Shown here: positions 54,762 to 62,925 of the stretch, one piece after another | How positions within the stretch are numbered: the stretch's first letter is position 1 | How the letters are laid out: every line of letters begins with the position of its first letter | Assembly: GCA_022792885.1 (NCBI GenBank) | Contig: JAAWBX010000010.1 | Span: 1-64,000 of the forward strand | Reading direction: 5' to 3' | Source of the DNA: Lachnospiraceae bacterium | GTDB taxonomy: Bacteria; Bacillota; Clostridia; Lachnospirales; Lachnospiraceae | DNA length: 64,000 bases | Translations under genes and position numbers: made by a program | The notes under the pieces: generated by a model | Database searches by the model: none | Told to the model about the DNA's origin: nothing | Seen by the model: the letters and a program-made list of their open reading frames with translations, nothing else

Positions 54762-54808
54762 AAAAAGCACAGGCCAATCTGCAGAGATTTTACCGCGATT
54801 GCCTGTGC
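54762..54808 (-). terminator. vat-gene terminator
   Basis: On the minus strand a 12-bp stem with one bulge (54797-54808 with 54767-54779; gcacaggc / gcctgtgc core) is followed by five T residues, ending the acetyltransferase transcript. Confidence 0.65.
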
Positions 54809-54827
54809 GTCCGGCTTTTCTCAATAT

Positions 54828-55451
54828 TTACTTAAATTGCTCGACACGGCCCGAGCGGATTGCCGCAAGATGATCCGCAATTTTCTCTTCGGGCCAGTCC
54901 CACCACCGCGCTGTCAATAACGCCGAGATTGTTTCATCGGAAAAGCGTTTTCGGATGGGTTTGGCCGGAACGCCGCCCACGATGCTGTATGGCGGAACAT
55001 CTTTTGCTACAACAGCTCTGGCGCCAATAATGGCGCCGTCCCCTATCGTAACTCCGGCGAAAATTACGGCTTCATATCCAATCCAAACATCGTTGCCAAT
55101 CACAATGTCGCCTTTGTTATCCCATGCTTCGGTTATATGGCTGACATCAAGTCCCCATTCCTCAAAGAAAATGGGAAAGGGATAAGTTGCAAGCGAAGTC
55201 ATGCTGTGGTTAGCGCTGTTGAACAGGAAACGGGCGCCGCAGGCGATGGAGCAAAATTTGCCGATAATCAGCCTGTCATGGTTGATAGAATAATGGTAAA
55301 GAACATTATTTTTTTGAAAATCAACAGGATTATTTACGAAGTCGTTATACATGGTATAGTCGCCCACGATAATGCCGGGATCGGTAATAACATTTTTTAA
55401 ATATACGGTTTCCCGGTCTTGTGACCGGGGATAGATTTTTTGTTTGTCCAT
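54828..55451 (-). CDS. Vat/CatB-family xenobiotic O-acetyltransferase
   Basis: 207 residues, left-handed beta-helix acetyltransferase. HYSINHDRLIIGKFCSIACG, catalytic-type His in SANHSMTS, EAWDNKGDIVIGNDVWIG, and GARAVVAKDVPPYSIVGGVP are those of streptogramin A (Vat) and chloramphenicol (CatB) acetyltransferases. FEEWGLD resembles the Vat branch. Acetylation of a drug hydroxyl by acetyl-CoA would give resistance; the actual substrate is not proven. AAGGAGG lies 12 bases upstream. It is read from a long leader with two terminators. Confidence 0.88.
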   Translation of the reverse strand: MDKQKIYPRSQDRETVYLKNVITDPGIIVGDYTMYNDFVNNPVDFQKNNVLYHYSINHDRLIIGKFCSIACGARFLFNSANHSMTSLATYPFPIFFEEWGLDVSHITEAWDNKGDIVIGNDVWIGYEAVIFAGVTIGDGAIIGARAVVAKDVPPYSIVGGVPAKPIRKRFSDETISALLTARWWDWPEEKIADHLAAIRSGRVEQFK

Positions 55452-55563
55452 TATGATTCGCTATCCTCCTTGGAAATCGAGTTATCCATGCAAATAACAG
55501 GTAGGTTTGTTTGAATGAACGTTTTATGTTCCCATTTTCTACTTTATCACAACATATAACAAA

Positions 55564-55593
55564 AGGCCGCAGACAAAACATTGTCTGCGGCCT
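55564..55593 (-). terminator. second attenuator hairpin in the vat leader
   Basis: A 12-bp perfect stem (55564-55575 with 55582-55593, aggccgcagaca / tgtctgcggcct), T-rich on the minus strand, 110 bp before the vat start. It would stop read-through from the leader promoter unless bypassed. Confidence 0.75.
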
Positions 55594-55633
55594 AAACAGT
55601 CAACTATCTATCGCTGATCTGATAAAAGAGTAT

Positions 55634-55664
55634 AAAAACCAAAGACAGTGTATCTCTGTCTTGG
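55634..55664 (-). terminator. first attenuator hairpin in the vat leader
   Basis: Minus-strand stem ccaagacag / ctgtctttgg (55664-55656 with 55648-55639), then five T residues, immediately after the leader peptide. Confidence 0.75.
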
Positions 55665-55674
55665 CCTTTCCGTT

Positions 55675-55767
55675 TTATAGATCAACTTTCCGAAAAGGCT
55701 CCGCACAATGTTTCGTGGTATAAACTTGTGGGGAGCCGAAGTCAATACAAAATTTTCCAAACAACAT
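55675..55767 (-). CDS. leader peptide upstream of vat
   Basis: A 30-residue frame with ATG 55767 behind AGAGGTG. It begins MLFGKFCIDFGSPQVYTTKH and ends RKVDL. Its stop is 10 bp from the first terminator hairpin. The layout promoter, short peptide, terminator(s), resistance gene is that of ribosome-mediated attenuation, where a ribosome stalled by an antibiotic prevents hairpin formation. Such leaders precede several ribosome-protection and efflux resistance genes. Confidence 0.6.
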   Translation of the reverse strand: MLFGKFCIDFGSPQVYTTKHCAEPFRKVDL

Positions 55768-55800
55768 GGCATTCACCTCTTGCATAGCTATATCGAATTT

Positions 55801-55829
55801 ATTGTAACCGGTCTTCCCCCTGTTGTCAA
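55801..55829 (-). promoter_or_regulatory. vat leader promoter
   Basis: On the minus strand: -35 TTGACA (55829-55824), 17-bp spacer, -10 TACAAT (55806-55801). Confidence 0.75.
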
Positions 55830-55886
55830 GTTGGCAAAGCCGTCTAAAATTACAGGTAATTAAAGAGTCGGTAGCATAAAAATAAA

Positions 55887-55900
55887 ATGATTTAAATCAT
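55887..55900. promoter_or_regulatory. 14-bp palindrome resembling a CRP/FNR site
   Basis: ATGATTTAAATCAT, a perfect palindrome with TGAT-N4-ATCA as in FNR-type boxes. It lies between the divergent vat leader promoter and the sigma-factor gene. Nothing else was recognised between 55830 and 56032. Confidence 0.35.
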
Positions 55901-56032
55901 ATTAACCGTGTGCGGCTCGTTCCACAAGCGTCTGTTAAACCAGATGATGTACGAAAGAAGAAAAAGAAAAATATTTCAAACACTTGTAAGATTTTATGAA
56001 ATGCGAAGTCTTATAAGTGAGGAGGTGAGAAA

Positions 56033-56533
56033 GTGGCAGGTTTCGAAGAAAAATTTGAGAAAATTTATATAAGATACTTTCATGATGTGTTTCTTTTTCT
56101 CAAAAAGCTGTCAAAAGACGAAAGCATTGCAGAAGAAATCACAAGCGAGACCTTTTTTAAGGCAATGCGTTCGATAAATAATTTTCGTGGTGAAACAGAT
56201 GTCCGCGTTTGGCTTTGCCAAATTGCAAAAAACAGTTATTTCTCTTATTTGAAAAAGCAGCAGCGTATTGAAAATATGGATGACATGGATTTTCCGGACA
56301 ATCGGGACACCATTGAGGAACAAATATTAAAGCAATGCGATACTATGCAAATACATCTCCTGTTGCATAATTTAGCTGAACCATATAAAGAAGTTTTTAT
56401 GCTACGGGTCTTTGGAGAGTTAAGTTTTAAACAAATTGCGGATATTTTTCAAAAAACAGATAATTGGGCCTGCGTCACGTATCATCGGGCAAGAAATAAA
56501 ATATTAACGCAGATGGAGGACAAAGATGAGTAA
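56033..56533 (+). CDS. ECF-type RNA polymerase sigma factor
   Basis: 166 residues. Region 2 (EKIYIRYFHDVFLFLKKLSK, AEEITSETFFKAMRSINNFR, VRVWLCQIAKNSYFSYLKK) and region 4 (LAEPYKEVFMLRVFGELSFK, QIADIFQKT, VTYHRARNKI). No regions 1 or 3. GTG start after GAGGAGGTG. It overlaps the anti-sigma gene by eight bases. AT-rich, unlike the core genes. The target regulon is unknown. Confidence 0.9.
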   Translation: MAGFEEKFEKIYIRYFHDVFLFLKKLSKDESIAEEITSETFFKAMRSINNFRGETDVRVWLCQIAKNSYFSYLKKQQRIENMDDMDFPDNRDTIEEQILKQCDTMQIHLLLHNLAEPYKEVFMLRVFGELSFKQIADIFQKTDNWACVTYHRARNKILTQMEDKDE

Positions 56534-57452
56534 TAAATGTAATTTAATTAGAGACATCCTTCCGCTTTATGTAGAAGACATGGTAAGTACGGATACGCGA
56601 GAGTTTGTTGGTGAACATCTCGAACATTGTGAAGAGTGCCGTGCAGAGCTTGAACATATGCGGAAACCTGCGGACTTTATCTCCGACGCTGATATGGTTC
56701 CGCTAAAAAGAATAAAAAAAGAGTTATTTGTTAAGCGTCTTCAGACAGTTTTTTTTACGGCAATTCTGGCATGCGCCGTAGCGACGGTTGTCTTTGGAGT
56801 TTTAACATCACCTAAATTTTTTCCCTATTCCGATAACTTGTTCCATGTTATTGATAATTCTGATGGGAGTATTACCATCACCTTTGATAATAAGGTGACA
56901 GGTTATAGCTGTATGAAAGCATTTGACAATGAAACCGAAACAGAAATTTATCACATAAATGCTTGGACTACCACCTGGGATTTATATTCGTCTAATCGTG
57001 GAAAACAAAATGTGGTTATACCTTCTGACAGAAAAAATAAAATTCAGATTTTCTATGCCCAAAACGACGGTTCCGAGGATGTGCTAATTTATGGAATGAA
57101 GGAAAATACGGAAGAAAATGGCGTAACCCTGCCAAGGCTGATTTTAATGCCGTACTTTTTATTCGTCGTTGCCGCTCTTGTTATTCTGGCAATTATGCGG
57201 TCCATATTGAAGAAGCAGTCAGCTATCACTATTTGGCTTGACAGAATACTGTTATTTCCAATTTCTTATATTGCAGCTCATCTTTGTACAAAAGGAATTA
57301 GTTTTACGACCTATTCGTCGCAACGAGATTTTTGTATTATCATTTTTGTTACGATACTGTTTTATTTTGCGATGATGACGGGAAAATCTCTTTATAAAGC
57401 AAAAATGGGAACATCTGAAAAGAAAGATGAAAATAAACGCGGAACACTTTGA
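56526..57452 (+). CDS. zinc-finger anti-sigma factor with membrane segments
   Basis: 308 residues. N-terminal ZAS domain (C5 plus HLEHCEECRAEL, the H-x3-C-x2-C motif) that holds the sigma factor. One membrane helix near 75-95 is followed by an extracellular beta domain (about 100-195), then three more membrane segments to the end. Likely senses an envelope signal and releases the co-encoded sigma factor. Confidence 0.85.
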   Translation: MSNKCNLIRDILPLYVEDMVSTDTREFVGEHLEHCEECRAELEHMRKPADFISDADMVPLKRIKKELFVKRLQTVFFTAILACAVATVVFGVLTSPKFFPYSDNLFHVIDNSDGSITITFDNKVTGYSCMKAFDNETETEIYHINAWTTTWDLYSSNRGKQNVVIPSDRKNKIQIFYAQNDGSEDVLIYGMKENTEENGVTLPRLILMPYFLFVVAALVILAIMRSILKKQSAITIWLDRILLFPISYIAAHLCTKGISFTTYSSQRDFCIIIFVTILFYFAMMTGKSLYKAKMGTSEKKDENKRGTL

Positions 57453-57547
57453 GGGGGAGAGATTTTTATTGCTTGCAGGCGGTAGCTTCTACTGGGAGAT
57501 GTTTCATTCAAGGATTCCGATATATTCCCGAAAGAATTTTTGGTTTT

Positions 57548-57589
57548 AAGACTGTGGTAGTATCTATATGTAGTTACTACTACAGTCTT
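57548..57589. promoter_or_regulatory. BlaI/MecI-type operator
   Basis: A 15-bp inverted repeat with one mismatch, aagactgtggtagta (57548-57562) and tactactacagtctt (57575-57589). It contains the TACTACA/TGTAGTA half-sites of BlaI/MecI operators and lies directly before the repressor gene. Confidence 0.7.
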
Positions 57590-57609
57590 AAAAAAGGAGG
57601 TGCTGCTAT

Positions 57610-57969
57610 GTGGACGTCAAGCTGTTCGATTCCGAATTGAAAGTGATGTCTGTCCTTTGGCGTGACGGCGATGTTCCGGCGAGGTATATCGCTAAGCTGC
57701 TTACCGGGGAACTGGGATGGAATGTAAATACGACCTATACCCTGATCAAACGTTGTATCAAAAAGGGGGCGATTGCGCGTTCCGATCCCGGTTTCATGTG
57801 CCGTGCGCTTGTTCCCAAAGAAGAAGTCCAGGAGGCGGCAACGAATGAGCTGATTGATAAAGTGTATGACGGCTCCGTCAATAAACTGTTTGCCGCTTTG
57901 TTGGGGAGGAAAAAATTGAGTGCCGCGCAGATCGAAAAGTTGAAACAGATTGTCGGTGATTTGGAGTGA
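57610..57969 (+). CDS. blaI: BlaI/MecI/CopY-family repressor
   Basis: 119 residues, winged helix of the BlaI family: LFDSELKVMSVLWRDGDVPA, NVNTTYTLIKRCIKKGAIAR, and a C-terminal dimerisation helix with LSAAQIEKLKQIV. The family is inactivated when its membrane M56 sensor cleaves it. GTG start nine bases after AAGGAGG, and the operator is just upstream. The sensor gene follows after 10 bp but is frameshifted. No beta-lactamase gene is in the window. Confidence 0.9.
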   Translation: MDVKLFDSELKVMSVLWRDGDVPARYIAKLLTGELGWNVNTTYTLIKRCIKKGAIARSDPGFMCRALVPKEEVQEAATNELIDKVYDGSVNKLFAALLGRKKLSAAQIEKLKQIVGDLE

Positions 57970-57979
57970 GGTGGTATGA

Positions 57980-59277
57980 ATGGGTCTGCGGCAGATGAGT
58001 TTTGCGGGAGGCGTATTGATTTTAGCGGTCATTGTCATACGCGGTTTGACAATCAATTTGCTATCGAAAAAGATGTTTAACGCGCTTTGGGCAATATCGG
58101 TTGTGCGGCTGATGATTCCCTTTTCGATCCCGTCTGCGTTTAGTGTGTATTCGCTGATGGGCAGTCTTGCACCTGGAGAAGGCGGTTACCAGGCCGTCGG
58201 CGTATTGTTGACGAGAGCGGCGGGGCAAACGGCTTCCATGACAGGCAGCGCCTCCCATGCCGCAAATGCGGTTTCCATATGGACGGTTGTATGGGCGGTT
58301 GGCATATTGATCTGTGCGGTGTTGTTTTGTATGGCGTATTGGAAGTGTCGGAAAGAGTTTCAGACCTCCCTTCTGGTGGATAATGATTTCACCCGAAACT
58401 GGTTAAGTATTCATCGGCAGAGATGCAGGATTTTCGTCCGGCAGTCCAGCCGCTTTTCTTCACCGCTCACATATGGCGTGTTTCATCCGTTGATTTTGAT
58501 GCCCGCATCTACCAGGTGGGAAAATACAGATTCATTGAAATATGTTTTTGCTCACGAATATGTGCATATCCGGCGTTTTGACAGCATTAGGAAATTGGTA
58601 TTGATCGCGGTGCTGTGCGTGCATTGGTTTAATCCGTTGGTCTGGGTGATGTATATTCTTGCGAATCGGGATATGGAACTGTCATGTGACGAGGCGGTTG
58701 TCCGCCTTTTCGGTGAAAATACAAAAGCGGCCTACGCACGGACATTGATCCGCATGGAAGAGGCACGCGGCGATTTGACCCCTTTGTGTAGCAATTTTAG
58801 TAAAAATGCGATTGAAGAAAGGATAACTGCAATTATGAAGATTAAGAAAATTACGGTTTTTCACTTGTTTTAACAGGATTTATTGTTGCGGGAACCGCAA
58901 CGGCGTTTGCTACCTCTGCAAATGCACAGCCGCAGCAGACCGAAATTATGGAGCGGGACAGTGGAACGGAGATTGGTTTCAGGCCGGATAGTATTTCGCA
59001 GATGGACGACGGAAAGGCTGCGGATACAGAGGATGTGCAAACGACGTTCTCTTTACAAGCGGGCAATACCCATGATGAGTCCGTAGAAGAAATCCGCGCA
59101 TCGGCGGAAGATCCGTCTGAAGACATTACAATTTATTTGAACGCAGAAAAGGAACGTGAGGAACATGTCCAGGTATTGGAGGCCAATGTGAAGAATAGTC
59201 AGGGTAGCTATCCGGAATTTGAGGTTGTGTATGCGGAGATGGGTTCTTCCGAACCTGCCATGTATGCCGTGAGGTGA
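57980..59277 (+). pseudogene. M56 (BlaR1/MecR1-like) membrane peptidase, frameshifted
   Basis: The first frame (57980-58873, 297 residues) has three membrane segments and the zinc motif HEYVH, then CDEAV, as in BlaR1/MecR1. It stops just after KKITVFHLF. The continuation, LTGFIVAGTATAFATSANA (the fourth membrane segment) plus about 115 exported residues, runs in another frame to 59277. One indel near the TTTT run at 58869-58872 splits the gene. The catalytic part is intact, but the sensor domain is separated. Could also be a sequencing error. Confidence 0.8.
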
Positions 59278-59328
59278 AAGTCGGCACAAGGAAAACATAA
59301 TATTTTATCAAGTTCTGTTTCGTTTATG

Positions 59329-59369
59329 TCAGCAGGAAAGCCGGTCAGGGTTCTCCTGCTGATTTTTTT
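59329..59369 (+). terminator. terminator after the M56 gene
   Basis: A 9-bp stem, tcagcagga (59329-59337) and tcctgctga (59354-59362), followed by seven T residues. Confidence 0.8.
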
Positions 59370-59416
59370 GGACGGTAAGATAAAAATATAAAACAATTTT
59401 CGGAGAGGAATAGCTA

Positions 59417-59623
59417 TTGAACAAACGCCTGTACTTTGCGGTATTTATGATTATCCTGATATCTGAGATGTGCTTTTTGTATCGTCAAGGTTTTGTGATG
59501 TCCAGGCATATAAAAGCGGGCAGGTTTCGTGAGAGCCGAACATATAATTTTTGTTTTGACGCGCAACTGTCAAAAGGAGATGCGAGGGTGCTGATTTTGA
59601 TTCAGCTGCCCTGTATGTTATAA
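59417..59623 (+). CDS. small hypothetical membrane protein
   Basis: 68 residues with TTG start behind GGAGAGG. One membrane segment near 8-22, then a basic stretch and a Leu-rich end that stops abruptly. No family recognised. It may be the 5' end of a truncated gene. The following 200 bp up to the glgC promoter show no gene. Confidence 0.35.
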   Translation: MNKRLYFAVFMIILISEMCFLYRQGFVMSRHIKAGRFRESRTYNFCFDAQLSKGDARVLILIQLPCML

Positions 59624-59804
59624 ATTTATAATTTTATATAATTTGGCGACTTATTTTGAAAACTGAGTAGATTCATGACTTTATAAACCGGTGGTTTGTG
59701 TTTGGTAGAAATGATTTATCCTGTTTTTCCTTTATTTAGGAGGCTGGCCATGAAAACAAGCTTTCTTTTTGTTTGCAGAAAAATATAAAATTTTACCAAA
59801 TAAC

Positions 59805-59834
59805 TTGCCCATTCCTGTACATCTGTGATACAAT
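59805..59834 (+). promoter_or_regulatory. glgCD promoter
   Basis: -35 TTGCCC (59805-59810), 18-bp spacer, -10 TACAAT (59829-59834), 80 bp before glgC. Confidence 0.55.
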
Positions 59835-59914
59835 TTACACATATCAGGAAGCCCCGGACCGAAATGGTTTTTGCGGGTGGCTTGAAGAAATATCTGAGAG
59901 CAAGGAGAAGAGTT

Positions 59915-61123
59915 ATGGAAAAAGAAATGATTGCAATGCTTCTTGCCGGAGGTCAGGGATCAAGGCTGTATGCTCTGACTCAGAAACTGGCAAAGCCTGC
60001 AGTTCCGTTTGGAGGAAAGTATCGGATCATCGATTTTCCTCTGTCGAACTGCGTCAATTCCGGCATTGATACCGTGGGCGTTTTGACTCAGTATCAGCCC
60101 CTGGAACTGAATGAGTACATTGGAAACGGGCAGCCCTGGGATTTGGACCGCCTGTATGGCGGCGTACATGTGCTTCCTCCTTATCAAAAGGCCGAAGGAT
60201 CGGACTGGTATAAGGGAACGGCGAACGCGATCTATCAGAATATTTCGTTTATTGAACGGTATAATCCGAAATATGTTATTATTTTATCTGGGGATCAGAT
60301 CTGTAAGCAGGATTACAGTGATTTTCTGAAGTTCCATAAGGAGAAAGAAGCCGAATTTAGCGTGGCGGTCATGGAAGTGCCCTGGGAGGAGGCGCCCCGT
60401 TTCGGTTTGATGGTGACGGATGAGAACGGCCGTATCACGGAGTTTCAGGAGAAGCCCAAAAATCCGAAATCCAATCTGGCGTCTATGGGAATCTATATTT
60501 TTAACTGGGATATTCTGAAGAAATATCTGATTGAGGACGAAGCAGATCCGAATTCTGAGAATGATTTCGGAAATAATATTATCCCGAATCTTCTGAAAGA
60601 CGAACGCGCCATGTATGCGTATCCTTTCAGCGGTTACTGGAAGGATGTGGGAACGATTCCTTCTCTTTGGGAAGCCAATATGGAAGTGCTCGACCCGGAA
60701 CACAGCGGAATCAATTTGTTTGATGAAGACTGGAAAATATACAGCCGCAACAGCGGTATGCCGGGGCACAGAATCTGTCCGGGCGGTGAGGTCTTCAACT
60801 CCATGATTACGGACGGCTGCCGGATTTCCGGACGCGTGCGTCATTCGATTTTGTTCGCGGGAGTGCGAGTGGAGGAAGGCGCGCAGGTGGAGGATGCGGT
60901 CGTTATGGGCAAAGCGATCATAAAAGCCGGCGCGGTGGTAGAGCATTGTATTGTGGCGGAGAACGCGATTATCGGACCGGGGGCCGTGGTAGGAGCGATG
61001 CCTTCAGGGGATGAAGACGGCGTAGCGACGATCGGTCCCGGTGTGGAGATCGGGCCCCGTGCCAAGGTCGGACCGAAAGCCATGATATATAAAGATGTAA
61101 AGGAAGGTGAAGAACAGTGGTAA
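59915..61123 (+). CDS. glgC: glucose-1-phosphate adenylyltransferase
   Basis: 402 residues. Makes ADP-glucose for glycogen. N-terminal nucleotidyltransferase motif [20 protein letters not shown], then [23 protein letters not shown] sequence, SGDQICK, and a C-terminal left-handed beta-helix. ATG 59915 has AAGGAG upstream, which gives the usual length. glgD overlaps its end by seven bases. Confidence 0.95.
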   Translation: MEKEMIAMLLAGGQGSRLYALTQKLAKPAVPFGGKYRIIDFPLSNCVNSGIDTVGVLTQYQPLELNEYIGNGQPWDLDRLYGGVHVLPPYQKAEGSDWYKGTANAIYQNISFIERYNPKYVIILSGDQICKQDYSDFLKFHKEKEAEFSVAVMEVPWEEAPRFGLMVTDENGRITEFQEKPKNPKSNLASMGIYIFNWDILKKYLIEDEADPNSENDFGNNIIPNLLKDERAMYAYPFSGYWKDVGTIPSLWEANMEVLDPEHSGINLFDEDWKIYSRNSGMPGHRICPGGEVFNSMITDGCRISGRVRHSILFAGVRVEEGAQVEDAVVMGKAIIKAGAVVEHCIVAENAIIGPGAVVGAMPSGDEDGVATIGPGVEIGPRAKVGPKAMIYKDVKEGEEQW

Positions 61124-62256
61124 ATGCGAATGCGAATGCGTTGGGAATCCTGTTTCCCAACAGTTACGATACTCTGGTTCCGGAATTGACGGCGGAACGT
61201 CTGATGGCTTCCATTCCTTTTGCAGGGCGTTATCGTCTGGTAGATTTTGTTCTGTCCGGGATGATGAATGCCGGGATCGACAACATATCCCTGATTGTGC
61301 GTAAGAATTACCACTCTCTGATGGATCATCTCGGCTCCGGACGAGAATGGGATCTTACCCGTAAGAACGGAGGATTGAATCTTGTGCCGCCTTTCTCGGG
61401 AAAAGCCGTGAAAGTCTATAACGGGAAAGTGGAAGCACTGGCTAATATCGTGGAATTTTTGAAATCTCAGAAGGAAAAATATGTGGTCCTGTCGGATACG
61501 CATATCATCGGCAATCTGGATTTTAAAAAACTGATCAACGCGCATATTGAGAGCGGGGCCGATGTGACCATGGCGTATCAGGAGGCGGAGATCCCGGAAG
61601 AATGGAAAGATCAGGCGCTGGGAAGCGAGATGCATTATTCTCTGGAGATCCAGGACGGACGGGTGGAGAAGATCCTGGTAAATTCCAAGCGGCCGGGGCT
61701 TCGCAATCTTTCCTTGAATGTGTATGTTATGAACCGGGAGCTTTTGATCGAGCAGGTAGAGAGAGCCTTTGTGCTGGGGTACGTGTATCTGGAACGCGAT
61801 ATTTTGGCTCCAAATCTGGACAAATTGGATGTACGGGCCTATCGGTTTGACGGTTATGTCGTAAGGATTCGCGGCCTTCGGAGTTATTTTGATGAGAATA
61901 TGAAGCTACTTGACGATGAAAATCTGGACGCGCTTTTTTCAGGCAACCGGATTTGCACCAAGATCCGTGACGATAATCCGACGCGTTATATCAAGGATGC
62001 CAGGGCCGAAAATGTGCTGGTGGCGGACGGCTGTATGATCGAAGGCGAAGTGGGGAACAGCATTTTGTTCAGGGGCGTCAGGATCGAAAAAGGGGCGAAG
62101 GTGAAAAACTGTATTCTGATGCAGGATACGGTGGTTCGGGCCAACGTGGAGATGGAGTATGTGATTTCCGATAAGAATGTGACGATAACGGAAGGACAGC
62201 AGATTCGGGGCAGCGCTTCGTTCCCGGTTTATGTGGCGAAGGCGAAAGTGGTATAG
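61117..62256 (+). CDS. glgD: GlgD (GlgC-like subunit)
   Basis: 379 residues, GlgC paralogue typical of Firmicutes. It keeps the fold ([34 protein letters not shown]) but the N-terminal pyrophosphorylase loop GGxGxRL is degenerate ([15 protein letters not shown]). It pairs with GlgC in a heteromer and modulates its activity. GTG start inside the glgC end. Confidence 0.93.
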   Translation: MVNANANALGILFPNSYDTLVPELTAERLMASIPFAGRYRLVDFVLSGMMNAGIDNISLIVRKNYHSLMDHLGSGREWDLTRKNGGLNLVPPFSGKAVKVYNGKVEALANIVEFLKSQKEKYVVLSDTHIIGNLDFKKLINAHIESGADVTMAYQEAEIPEEWKDQALGSEMHYSLEIQDGRVEKILVNSKRPGLRNLSLNVYVMNRELLIEQVERAFVLGYVYLERDILAPNLDKLDVRAYRFDGYVVRIRGLRSYFDENMKLLDDENLDALFSGNRICTKIRDDNPTRYIKDARAENVLVADGCMIEGEVGNSILFRGVRIEKGAKVKNCILMQDTVVRANVEMEYVISDKNVTITEGQQIRGSASFPVYVAKAKVV

Positions 62257-62279
62257 AAAACGACGGATTACAAAAGGCT

Positions 62280-62315
62280 CCCCTGCCGCGGGCGTTGAGA
62301 GACGTCCGGCAGGGG
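62280..62315. terminator. terminator between glgD and the second dmsB
   Basis: Stem cccctgccg (62280-62288) and cggcagggg (62307-62315) between convergent genes, T-rich afterwards. Confidence 0.65.
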
Positions 62316-62330
62316 ATCTTTGTTTTGGGA

Positions 62331-62906
62331 TCAGACGACCATTATTTTCGTGTCGGAGCTTAAGGCCTGTTCTTTCGGTTTGATCCGGATATTTGCTCCG
62401 GTGCCGCCGTCGGGCCATACGGGGATTTCTTTCACTAGGTTGCCTTCATGGCGGGCGGCCAGTTCGTCCAGATCGCCGAAATCCAGCGCTCTTGCCAGGC
62501 AGGCATCCACACAAGCCGGATTGCCGCCGGCTTTTCAGATGGCGTAGCAGCTGTCGCATTTGCCGGAGATATTTTTGTCCGGCAGAAGAACGGGCACCCG
62601 GTAGGGGCAGGAATTGACGCAGGTTTCGCAGCCGATACAGATATCGTCGTCATGGAGTACGACGCCCTCTTCGGATTTGTACATGGCGCCGGTAGGGCAA
62701 TTTGCGACGCAGGCCGGATTTTCGCAGTGGTTGCAGGTGGACGAAAAATGAAACACTTTGACGTTCGGATAGGAACCCACCGAATAACTGGTCACTTTCC
62801 GGAACAGAGTCCCTACTTCCAGCCGGTTTTTATCTTTGCAGGCAATCTGGCAGGTCCGGCAGCCGGTACACCGGGTGGAGTCAAAATAAAATCCTAGGTT
62901 TGCCAT
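62331..62906 (-). pseudogene. dmsB: second DmsB-like Fe-S subunit with in-frame TGA
   Basis: 192 codons, the same length as the other DmsB here. Codons 1-123 carry CTGCRTCQIACK, CNHCENPACVANCP, CIGCETCVNSCP and CDSC. Codon 124 (62535-62537) is TGA. In-frame sequence continues KAGGNPACVDACLARALDFG to the natural stop at 62331, including the last cluster cysteines. CGA to TGA, an Arg codon by comparison with the first copy, is the likely event. Without read-through the fourth cluster is lost. Confidence 0.8.
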
Positions 62907-62925
62907 TTTTTATATCCTCCTGTTC

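Noticed and set aside
62535..62537. Selenocysteine codon in the second DmsB
   Set aside because: The first DmsB copy has Arg in this part of the chain, the family does not use Sec there, and I saw no convincing hairpin just after the TGA. A CGA-to-TGA nonsense change is simpler.
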